Source: Prevotellaceae bacterium (GTDB taxonomy: Bacteria > Bacteroidota > Bacteroidia > Bacteroidales > UBA932). From it: 13,002 nucleotides of DNA. The position numbers and the translations under genes were made by a program. Under the pieces are notes generated by a model. The model ran no database searches. It worked only from the letters and a program-made list of their open reading frames with translations, and was not told the origin of the DNA. Of this stretch, positions 7,229 to 13,002 are shown piece after piece; position 1 is the stretch's first letter, and the number at the start of each line of letters is the position of its first letter. The stretch is taken from NCBI GenBank assembly GCA_031268055.1, contig JAIRXY010000033.1, positions 1 through 13,002 on the forward strand, in the 5' to 3' direction.

Positions 7229-7621
7229 ATGAGCCACCTTACAGAAAAATCTGCCGCACTAAGCGCAGCGGCGACACTATTGCATGAGAATGGATTTTAC
7301 CCCGCTGTTGCCCACAGCGCGTACTACAGCTGCTACCAGCAAATGATGCACATTTGGTTGCACGGCATGGGAAAAACAGAACAGGAGTTAAGGTGTCGGA
7401 GAAATTCCCACGAACTCTTGATTGGCTCAATAGGAGGCCTTATGCTAAAAACCAATGCAAAGGAGAGCGCCGCTCTTTTCCAAACATTTCGAGCTAAAAT
7501 ATGGAAACTCAAAAAGTTACGGACTAATGCCGACTACAGCGACACCCCGTTTGGAAGGAGAGATAGCGCCAATTCGTTATCCTTATCGGTTGAGATTATG
7601 CAAATTCTGAGAAAATATTGA
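7229..7621 (+). CDS. HEPN-like domain protein
   Basis: This is a 130-residue all-helical protein. Its pattern fits the HEPN superfamily: a first helix with AxxLLxxNGFYPAVAHSAYYSCYQQMMH (15-41), where the small-Ala-Tyr-Tyr turn is characteristic, then KKLRTNADYSD (95-105) and a last helix SLSLSVEIMQIL (116-127). HEPN RNases carry R-x(4-6)-H; here the equivalent is Arg98-TNAD-Tyr103, so the His is replaced by Tyr. That leaves it either non-catalytic or of a variant subtype. HEPN proteins commonly act as toxins, RNases or nucleotide-binding partners in two-gene modules. The next gene starts 5 bp downstream, so the two are almost certainly co-expressed. A promoter box precedes it, and copies of one repeat lie outside the pair on both sides. 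Confidence 0.7.
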   Translation: MSHLTEKSAALSAAATLLHENGFYPAVAHSAYYSCYQQMMHIWLHGMGKTEQELRCRRNSHELLIGSIGGLMLKTNAKESAALFQTFRAKIWKLKKLRTNADYSDTPFGRRDSANSLSLSVEIMQILRKY

Positions 7622-7626
7622 AAGTC

Positions 7627-7989
7627 ATGGACGCAAAAAAATTTATAATAAGCGAGCTGAATGCTCTTGCAAAACAACTTGGATACGTGAAGTTACGCTA
7701 TCGCTACGACGAGGATACCACCACACACGTTGTGGAGGTAACGCCGAAAGTAGCGTATACCTCCAGCGACTTTACTTCGCTGGAAATAGAAACATGGAAA
7801 AAATTCTTTGCTCGTTTCCCCGACGAGGGGCTGTGCTTCATTACCGACGACGGCACAGTGGGCATTGATGATGTTGAAGGCGAGGAGTACGCAATACAGG
7901 GCGTAAGCTACGCCGAAAGCGTTTCTATGCCACAAAAAACGACGACCTTTTACCGGCAGGAGCATAAAAGAGCAACCGCGGCAATATAA
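7627..7989 (+). CDS. Hypothetical protein, partner of the HEPN-like gene
   Basis: I do not recognise a named family. The 120-residue protein begins with an amphipathic helix (KKFIISELNALAKQLGY, 4-20). A strand pair follows (VKLRYRYDEDTTTHVVEVTPKVAY, 21-44), then an acidic helical segment (SSDFTSLEIETWKKFFARFP, 46-65) and the strand-turn GLCFITDDGTVGIDD (68-82). The C-terminus is polar. There is no signal peptide or membrane segment, so it is likely a soluble alpha/beta protein. The pairing of a HEPN-like protein with a short protein of this shape (helix, HxxEVxP strand, then FP-x-E-x-x-x-FI-x-D-D) is something I recall from other Bacteroidetes, but I cannot verify it here. The ATG at 7627 was chosen; a TTG at 7618 would overlap the upstream stop. 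A regulator, antitoxin or substrate-binding partner role is inference. Confidence 0.7.
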   Translation: MDAKKFIISELNALAKQLGYVKLRYRYDEDTTTHVVEVTPKVAYTSSDFTSLEIETWKKFFARFPDEGLCFITDDGTVGIDDVEGEEYAIQGVSYAESVSMPQKTTTFYRQEHKRATAAI

Positions 7990-7996
7990 TTTAAAA

Positions 7997-8026
7997 ATCT
8001 GTCTTCATCCGTTCAATCCGCTTCAT
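7997..8026 (+). repeat. Partial third copy of the 6870 repeat arm
   Basis: Thirty bases beginning ATCTGTCTTCATCCGTT match the left arm at 6870-6899 with two differences, in the same orientation. There is no matching inverted arm nearby. It starts 8 bp after the HEPN-partner stop, so the gene pair is bracketed by copies of one repeat family. Confidence 0.8.
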
Positions 8027-8114
8027 ATATGTCTGCATGGGTGGCAAGTTGGATTAATTTTCATCGGATAATAGTGATTTGAAATTCACTCAAAAAAAAA
8101 TAGCCGAAAATAGC

Positions 8115-8122
8115 TATATTTG
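8115..8122 (+). promoter_or_regulatory. Putative promoter of the cupin gene (TATATTTG)
   Basis: TATATTTG matches TAnnTTTG exactly and lies 27 bp before the ATG at 8150. The -33 position falls in an A-run with no TTTG, so the upstream element is poor. An A9 run ends at 8100. Confidence 0.5.
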
Positions 8123-8149
8123 CCGGATAAATTTTTAGTCAAAAGCATC

Positions 8150-8488
8150 ATGGAAAAAAGCTTCATTCCGGACAATCAAATCGCTTGGATGCCGGCAAGC
8201 GGAAATACGTTCCGTAAGGTGACGGGCTACAACGACCAGCTGATGATGGTAAAGGTAAAATTTCTGCAGGGCAGCGTTGGCGCGGTGCACGAGCACCCAC
8301 ACTCGCAGGCCAGCTTCGTAGCAAGCGGCAAGTTCGAGGTGCAAATCAAAGATGAAAAAAAGGTATTAGAGGCCGGCGACTGCTTCTTTGCAGCCCCCAA
8401 CGTTCCGCATGGCGTTGTTTGCCTCGAAGAGGGCGTGGTGGTTGACGTATTCAGCCCCATGCGGCAGGATTTTGTGTCGAAAGAGTAG
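8150..8488 (+). CDS. KdgF-like single-domain cupin
   Basis: This is a 112-residue single-domain cupin. Cupin motif 1 is G44-AVHEHPHSQASFVAS-G60 with metal ligands His47, His49 and Gln53. Motif 2 is GDCFFAAPNVPHGV with His87. Gln in place of Glu, the phrase DQLMMVKVKF before motif 1 and the ending VVDVFSPMRQDF closely recall KdgF, which linearises unsaturated uronates from pectin or alginate breakdown. The fold and ligand set are seen directly; the KdgF activity is inference, because no polysaccharide lyase or uronate gene is nearby. The ATG at 8150 was chosen because it follows the promoter box; an in-frame TTG at 8120 lies inside that box. The gene converges on the decarboxylase gene, with 56 bp between their stop codons and no clear terminator. 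Confidence 0.85.
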   Translation: MEKSFIPDNQIAWMPASGNTFRKVTGYNDQLMMVKVKFLQGSVGAVHEHPHSQASFVASGKFEVQIKDEKKVLEAGDCFFAAPNVPHGVVCLEEGVVVDVFSPMRQDFVSKE

Positions 8489-8544
8489 CACGGCGACAAA
8501 AAATTACGGCACGCTACACGTGACGACATGCGGGCGGCAGCGCG

Positions 8545-10500
8545 CTACTTTGCTACGTAAACCATCCCGTTGTCGCAGCCGTGAATAGTGCGGCTATCTT
8601 TCATCTGCTGCTCAATGTAGTCGATATGCTCCTGCGTAATGGTTTGGCCGGGCATGAGCACCGGTATCCCCGGCGGGTAAGGCGTTACAAAAAACGACGA
8701 GATACGTCCGCAGGCATTCTCTATCTTGATTTGCTCGCGCGGCTCAAAAAAGTAGGACAAGCCCGCTGTTTGCACGTCGGGAATCTTTACGTTACCTACG
8801 TTACGCCTGACTCTTTTGTCAAAGCGCGTGGACTCGCGCTCCAGCTCGCTCAGCGCAAAAAACAGCTCGCCCTCCTTGGCCGTTGACGTGCCAATGGTAA
8901 AGAGAAAAAGGATGGTGCCCTCCGGCGTTGTTTTTTCCACCTCAAAACCTTTTTCTTGGAGGTATGCCTGTATCTCCTTCATTTCGCAGTCCAGCGCCGA
9001 TACGTCGAGCAGCACCTTGAGCGGGTCGTTTCCGTAGCCGTAGGTTTTGAGGTGCTTAAACTCTTTTTGAAAATCGCTAAACTCAACCACCTTTATTTTG
9101 GTAAGCCGCCTGCGCACGGCATCGCGAAAGCGTTGCGCCTGCTCCAGCGCCTTACCCAGCAGCTTAAAGCCTTCAATCTCCATCTGCATGGAGCACACGC
9201 CAAGCGATGCAATAATCTGGTACTGTGGCGACGTGGAGGTGTAGAGGTGAAATATTTCGCGAAAGTAATCTTCGTCAAAATCGGGGTCGTTCACGTGGAT
9301 GTAGGAGCTCTGGCTGAACGCCGACAGCACCTTGTGGGCGCTATGCGTAACGTAGTCGGCGCCCGAACGAATAGCCGAGTACTCCCTGAAGTAGGGGTGA
9401 AACGAGGCGTACCCAAACCACGCCTCATCGATAAAAACCTTGATGTGGGTACCTCGCTGCTGGTTAATTTTTTTCACCAGCTCCACCACGCAACGAATCG
9501 GAATCAAGATACCGTCGTAGGTGCAGCCGGTGAGCACCACCAGCTTCACGTCAGGATTTTTCTTTATGGCCTCCTCAATATCCTTGATGGATGGCGGGGC
9601 AAAAATGCCGTATTTGGACGAGTATTGGCTGTTTATGTAAACAGGTATAGCCTGAGACTGAATAAAGCCGTAGTGCACCGATTTGTGGCAGTTGCGGTCA
9701 ACAATAGCCTTGTCGCCTGAGCGCAGCAGCGTTTGCAGAATAATTTTGTTGGAGTTGGACGATCCATTGGTTACAAAAAACGTTTTGCGCACGTTGAAAA
9801 TGCGCGCAGCCTTTGCCTCTGCCTGCCCCACGTAGCCGGTGGAGTCGAGCAGCGAGCCAAGGTGCTCAACCGACGCTGAGAGGTCGCCCAGAAAGACGTT
9901 ATCGCCAAAAAACTCGTAGAACGCATACAGGTAGGGCGAGTTTTTGAAGCTTCGTCCGCCGGCATGTCCGGGCGTATGCCACGTGTAGTTGGCCTCCTCT
10001 ACGTACTCCTTGTAGGCTGTCCAAAACGGGGTGCGACGGCGCTCGTTAAACGTGTTGAGGATACGCTGAAGCTCGAGCTGGTGGTTGTTTACCAGCTCTT
10101 TTTTTTGGATAAAGTGAACATTGCCCAAGTTTGGGTTGTACAGGTCGTAGGTGTTCTGCTCCGACGTGATTACAAAGATGTGGATGTTGGAGCGCAGGGC
10201 AACGATTTTTTCCACAAAGCTCATAGATTGGCACACCTCCCAGTTGACAACTACCGCCTGCACATCGCCGTACTCGGCTTTGAGCTGCTTGCTGTTGCCG
10301 GAAGGCATTGCGCCGTGCTCAATGTACTCCAACGCGGACTCCTGCGAGATTGCCTTCACGAACTCAATGCTCAGCGAGTTGCTTTTTTCAAGCGGAGTCT
10401 TCACCTTGTTGAAGTTTTCGTAAAGTACCTCCCCCGAGCTCTTGCTGCTCTCTACCAGCAGAATTTGAATGCGACAGGTTGGATTAGTTTGCTTTGCCAT
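8545..10500 (-). CDS. PLP-dependent Orn/Lys/Arg decarboxylase (group III, AdiA/LdcI-like)
   Basis: This fold-type I PLP enzyme decarboxylates a basic amino acid to a diamine or agmatine. Residues 1-150 form the response-regulator-like wing domain (RIQILLVESS opening). The PLP core opens at TWHTPGHAGG (173-182). Core marks are TNGSSNSNK (244-252) for phosphate binding, the FIDEAWFGYASFHP segment (356-369) with the cofactor-contacting Asp358, and Lys390 in THSAHKVLSAF as the Schiff-base lysine. The C-terminal domain ends with PYPPGIPVLMPGQTIT (607-622), typical of the family. At 651 residues it is shorter than the E. coli inducible enzymes (about 710-755). The substrate (Arg, Lys or Orn) cannot be told from sequence alone. 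The ATG at 10500 is preferred; an ATG at 10566 would add 22 unlike residues from the spacer. It lies 75 bp downstream of the nucleotidyltransferase-like gene on the same strand. Confidence 0.92.
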   Translation of the reverse strand: MAKQTNPTCRIQILLVESSKSSGEVLYENFNKVKTPLEKSNSLSIEFVKAISQESALEYIEHGAMPSGNSKQLKAEYGDVQAVVVNWEVCQSMSFVEKIVALRSNIHIFVITSEQNTYDLYNPNLGNVHFIQKKELVNNHQLELQRILNTFNERRRTPFWTAYKEYVEEANYTWHTPGHAGGRSFKNSPYLYAFYEFFGDNVFLGDLSASVEHLGSLLDSTGYVGQAEAKAARIFNVRKTFFVTNGSSNSNKIILQTLLRSGDKAIVDRNCHKSVHYGFIQSQAIPVYINSQYSSKYGIFAPPSIKDIEEAIKKNPDVKLVVLTGCTYDGILIPIRCVVELVKKINQQRGTHIKVFIDEAWFGYASFHPYFREYSAIRSGADYVTHSAHKVLSAFSQSSYIHVNDPDFDEDYFREIFHLYTSTSPQYQIIASLGVCSMQMEIEGFKLLGKALEQAQRFRDAVRRRLTKIKVVEFSDFQKEFKHLKTYGYGNDPLKVLLDVSALDCEMKEIQAYLQEKGFEVEKTTPEGTILFLFTIGTSTAKEGELFFALSELERESTRFDKRVRRNVGNVKIPDVQTAGLSYFFEPREQIKIENACGRISSFFVTPYPPGIPVLMPGQTITQEHIDYIEQQMKDSRTIHGCDNGMVYVAK

Positions 10501-10525
10501 GCTTCCGTCAAAATGCTTTATCAGA

Positions 10526-10563
10526 AAATAAAATAAAACTTGAGCAGAGCCACCTCGCGGCTC
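10526..10563 (-). terminator. Weak terminator-like hairpin after the nucleotidyltransferase-like gene
   Basis: Read on the minus strand, GAGCC (10563-10559) pairs with GGCTC (10551-10547) over a 7-nt loop, followed within a few bases by the T-rich stretch TTTTATTTTATTTTC. The stem is only 5 bp, so it may attenuate rather than stop transcription into the decarboxylase gene. Confidence 0.3.
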
Positions 10564-10575
10564 CACCGCTACCGG

Positions 10576-11481
10576 CTACTTCCAGAGCTTCTCCGGGTAA
10601 ACTTTTTTGGTTACCAGCTCGTTGAGCTTCATGATGACGGTGGGCTTATCTTCGGCGTAGGTAACGCCAAACCATTTGGACGGCGTGTCCAGCATCTTCA
10701 CTTTTGCCTTACCGTTCTGCATGAGGTTGCTGATAACGTAGGGAATAAAGTACTCGGACTTGGGGTTTTGTCCGTTTTGGCTCAAAAATTCTTTAAAGTA
10801 ATGCTCCGAGTATTCAAAATACTCCGGCGTAAATCCCCACATGTTCATCGACACCGCCGAGCTGTCGTCCAGCGTATTGAAAATACCGTTTTCGTCCTTG
10901 TAGGCTGGTTTTCCGTCCACCCACTCAATATGGGTGCGCTCCACCACCGATACCAAAAATCCGTTGTCGTCTTTTTCGCAGATGCCGCGCGACACAGCCC
11001 CCGATTCGGATAGCGTATTGCTCAAGCGATACCCTACCATAGCGTAAAGATTTTTTTTGTCGGTCACCTCGCTAAGGAAGCGGGCTATAATCTCGAAAGA
11101 TTCCTTGCCGTAAAAGTCGTCGGCGTTGATGACGGCAAAAGGCTCGCGAATAACGTCAGCGCCCATCATCACCGCGTGGTTGGTGCCCCAAGGCTTGGTG
11201 CGGGCAAGGTTGTAGACGCTTCCCTGTGGCACTTTGTCTATGGATTGGAATACAAACTCAACATCAATTGCGTCGCCAAACCTGTTGGAGAAGGTGTCAC
11301 GAAATGCCTGCTCAAAATCTTTGCGAATGACAAAAACCACCTTCCCAAATCCGGCGCGCGCAGCATCGAAAATGGAGTAGTCCATAATAGTTTCACCACT
11401 GGGGCCAACAGTATCCATCTGTTTTAGACCACCGTAACGGCTGCCCATGCCGGCAGCGAGTACAAGAAGCGTTGGTTTCAT
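10576..11481 (-). CDS. Sugar-nucleotidyltransferase-like protein (NTP_transferase fold)
   Basis: This is a 301-residue cytoplasmic GT-A/NTP-transferase-fold protein. The N-terminal nucleotide-binding signature is LLVLAAGMGSRYGGLKQM (5-22), the family's L-A-A-G-x-G-x-R form. KPWGTNHAV (96-104) is the second nucleotide-contact segment, and INADDFYG (118-125) with Asp121/Asp122 is the metal-binding site. Such enzymes activate sugar phosphates or related alcohol phosphates with NTPs, often for envelope glycans. The substrate is not readable here and the protein is distinct from classic RmlA or GalU. The ATG at 11481 follows an A/T-rich leader with no Shine-Dalgarno. A promoter box sits about 150 bp upstream, after the outer-membrane gene's hairpin. 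Confidence 0.85.
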   Translation of the reverse strand: MKPTLLVLAAGMGSRYGGLKQMDTVGPSGETIMDYSIFDAARAGFGKVVFVIRKDFEQAFRDTFSNRFGDAIDVEFVFQSIDKVPQGSVYNLARTKPWGTNHAVMMGADVIREPFAVINADDFYGKESFEIIARFLSEVTDKKNLYAMVGYRLSNTLSESGAVSRGICEKDDNGFLVSVVERTHIEWVDGKPAYKDENGIFNTLDDSSAVSMNMWGFTPEYFEYSEHYFKEFLSQNGQNPKSEYFIPYVISNLMQNGKAKVKMLDTPSKWFGVTYAEDKPTVIMKLNELVTKKVYPEKLWK

Positions 11482-11627
11482 ATTTTTTTTAGTTAAACGT
11501 TCTATTATCTATAAAATTGAGGTGGCCTCTGCATCTGCCGTGTGCAACGTCCAAGCAAGCTTGCATACGCCTGCGCGGGCAATTTGCTACAAGAAAGAGG
11601 CTTTACCAAATTCCAAAAAACAGGCAG

Positions 11628-11658
11628 CAAAGGTAGCAAAAAATTACAAAATTGCAAG
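11628..11658 (-). promoter_or_regulatory. Putative promoter of the nucleotidyltransferase-like gene (CTTG / TACCTTTG)
   Basis: On the minus strand TACCTTTG (11635-11628) matches TAnnTTTG exactly, and CTTG (11658-11655) lies 19 bp upstream as a one-mismatch -33 element. Transcription would start near 11621, giving a leader of about 140 nt. The leader contains a 10-bp palindrome GCAAGCTTGC at 11555-11564. Confidence 0.45.
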
Positions 11659-11667
11659 AGGCATATC

Positions 11668-11688
11668 CAAGCGCCTTTTCGGCGCTTG
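11668..11688. terminator. Hairpin in the 3' region of the outer-membrane protein gene
   Basis: CAAGCGCC (11668-11675) and GGCGCTTG (11681-11688) form a perfect 8-bp GC-rich stem with a 5-nt loop. It lies about 37 bp after the minus-strand stop at 11725, a fitting place for a terminator. However, the T-rich run follows the stem on the plus strand (CTTTTGGTTTTAT), while the minus-strand side reads GATATGCCTC. It is therefore a weak terminator for the upstream gene, or mainly an mRNA 3'-end stabiliser. Confidence 0.5.
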
Positions 11689-11724
11689 CTTTTGGTTTTA
11701 TATCGCTTGCTGCCAAAGGGTTTG

Positions 11725-13002
11725 CTACTTATCTTTTTTATCCTTCGCCGGCGTTGTGCTTGAGCCGTTGTTCCTAAGAGTATTAAGCGGCTGCTTAGTT
11801 GGCGGTTGCGCCGACGGCGTGCTGAGAGAGTTAAGCGGCTGCTTATTCACTGGCGATGGCGTCACCGACGACGGCGCGTTGAGGGGAAGCATTGAGCCCG
11901 TTGTTTTGTGCGTATTAATCAGCGGGTTCAGTATGTTGAGCGGCGACCACGTTTTCTTTTTATCGCCGGTTGGCCTTGGCCCTCCCACCAGCAAGTTCAA
12001 CCCCACCCGGAGGTTAACTTTTTGCGCCGTGTGGTAGCTGGCCGCAAGTATATTATCGCAAATGACGTGCAGCTGCGCTTCGCTCCGCCCAAAGAGCACT
12101 CCCATTCCAAGGTTGTGGCTATGGCCGTAGCTGTACGAAAGGCTTCCGTTGATGGGATACCTTCTGGTATTTAGCGATAGCGCAAGCAAGGGGTAAGTGT
12201 TGTATTGGCCAACGGTAATGGCAGCCAAGGCGCCGGCTACAACGTGGTTGTTCAGCGGGTACGAAACGCCAATGGACATGGTAGGCGACGTCCATTGTAG
12301 GGTCTTCTTATCGCTACCCGTAAACAGCTCTCCCTTGAGCGAGTCTACAATGCTGGTCAAATTGTTTACATCGCCGGCGCTTTGCACGCCGTTAAACGTT
12401 TGGAGATAGCTGACTCTTTGCAGCATTACATGCTTGCTGTTCCACGAAATACCTCCCAAGTTGACAATGCTTCCCGACACGGTAAAGTGTTCGCCCTTGA
12501 TTTCAAAACCGGCATCAACCCCCCACCCTGTTCCGGAAAATCCGTTGTACTTGTAGGGGCCTATGTTAGTGGTATCGTAAGAAAACGCTCCGTCGGAAGG
12601 TACATTGGACGGAACTCCTGCAATGTAGGCTTCAGGAGTTGCCCCCACGGTTACCCCCCACGTATTAGGGTTGGTGTACGCAAAAGCTGCTTTTCCAAAA
12701 TTCATATCAACCAGCGCTACTCCCATCAGCCGCTTTACCTTGCCGCCAACGGTAATTTTATTGCGCACCACCTCTTTGGACATACCGAGTGCAATCTCTG
12801 CGTATGAGGACAGGTGTGCACCTAAGCCGCTAAAAGATATTGTCTGCCCCATAGAGGGAGCGTTCCCATACCATGCCAGCTTCAGGAGGTCTCCGGGGAA
12901 GCCTGCTTCAAAGCGCGTTTTTTCGGCAATATCTAACGTAAAGTACATGCCATGTATAAAAGCGCCGATGTTAAGCACGTTAATATCTACGTTGCCGTAC
13001 CC
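11725..13002 (-). CDS. DUF5723-like outer-membrane protein (N-terminus outside window)
   Basis: The frame is open to the right edge (first visible residues GYGNVDIN), so the N-terminus with any signal peptide is missing; about 425 residues are visible. The text recalls the Bacteroidetes DUF5723 family: FIHGMYFTLDIAEKTRF, then FPGDLLKLAWYGNA, then a conserved stretch around ALGMSKEVVRNKITVGGKVKRLMG. Alternating hydrophobic strands continue up to KVNLRVGLNLLVGG, consistent with a beta-barrel in the outer membrane. After that strand comes a tail of about 75 residues that is low-complexity, Pro/Ser/Thr/Asn-rich and ends in KDKKDK. It includes two KQPLN units encoded by 15-bp direct repeats TTAAGCGGCTGCTTA (11783-11797 and 11831-11845). 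Barrel proteins normally end on the last strand, so this tail is odd. The function is unknown. Confidence 0.75.
   Translation of the reverse strand, partial: GYGNVDINVLNIGAFIHGMYFTLDIAEKTRFEAGFPGDLLKLAWYGNAPSMGQTISFSGLGAHLSSYAEIALGMSKEVVRNKITVGGKVKRLMGVALVDMNFGKAAFAYTNPNTWGVTVGATPEAYIAGVPSNVPSDGAFSYDTTNIGPYKYNGFSGTGWGVDAGFEIKGEHFTVSGSIVNLGGISWNSKHVMLQRVSYLQTFNGVQSAGDVNNLTSIVDSLKGELFTGSDKKTLQWTSPTMSIGVSYPLNNHVVAGALAAITVGQYNTYPLLALSLNTRRYPINGSLSYSYGHSHNLGMGVLFGRSEAQLHVICDNILAASYHTAQKVNLRVGLNLLVGGPRPTGDKKKTWSPLNILNPLINTHKTTGSMLPLNAPSSVTPSPVNKQPLNSLSTPSAQPPTKQPLNTLRNNGSSTTPAKDKKDK

Noticed and set aside
8489..8544. Bidirectional terminator between the converging cupin and decarboxylase genes
   Set aside because: The best minus-strand hairpin (CACG/CGTG before a T6 run) has only 4 bp of stem, and nothing usable is seen on the plus strand.
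8956..9720. 254-residue plus-strand open frame
   Set aside because: It is antisense to the decarboxylase, whose catalytic motifs lie in the same bases; the frame reflects codon bias on the other strand.
11447..12037. 196-residue plus-strand open frame
   Set aside because: It runs through the coding start of the nucleotidyltransferase-like gene, the spacer and the coding end of the outer-membrane gene; its composition is not protein-like and both minus-strand genes are well supported.

Overview
The window reads as a chromosomal segment of a Bacteroidota (Bacteroidetes) bacterium, probably order Bacteroidales or a near relative. The signs are: an outer-membrane protein resembling the Bacteroidetes-restricted DUF5723 family; a GyrA and a SlyD-type FKBP of Bacteroidetes character; general lack of Shine-Dalgarno sites; and several exact matches to the Bacteroidetes -7 promoter box TAnnTTTG (411, 7090, 8115, and 11628 on the minus strand). 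Coding DNA is near 50% GC and the spacers are AT-rich. The genus cannot be fixed from the sequence.

Layout. (1) 1-236: the last codons of a gene entering from the left, overlapping by 14 bp a 63-residue protein that resembles the small partner of a toxin-antitoxin pair. (2) 237-531: non-coding, with a (CCCT)6 tract that is G-quadruplex-prone on the minus strand, and a promoter box. (3) 532-6859, plus strand: a housekeeping run of gyrA, a SlyD-like FKBP with a cysteine-rich tail, tpiA, a strong intrinsic terminator, holA (clamp-loader delta), a rhomboid protease and a GmhB-type HAD phosphatase. (4) 6860-8149: an accessory patch holding a long hairpin repeat, a HEPN-like gene with an unrecognised partner gene, and a third partial copy of the repeat on the far side. 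(5) 8150-8488: a KdgF-like cupin. (6) 8545-13002, minus strand: a PLP-dependent Orn/Lys/Arg decarboxylase, a sugar-nucleotidyltransferase-like protein, and a DUF5723-like outer-membrane protein running off the right edge.

How the genes relate. Most are core functions lying side by side (topology control, replication, glycolysis, folding, envelope sugar metabolism) rather than one pathway. The exception is the HEPN-like gene and its partner. They are 5 bp apart, have their own promoter, and are bracketed by copies of one intergenic repeat, so they look like a self-contained two-gene module. This is the best candidate here for a poorly described system. The overlapping small-gene pair at the left edge is a second, weaker candidate.
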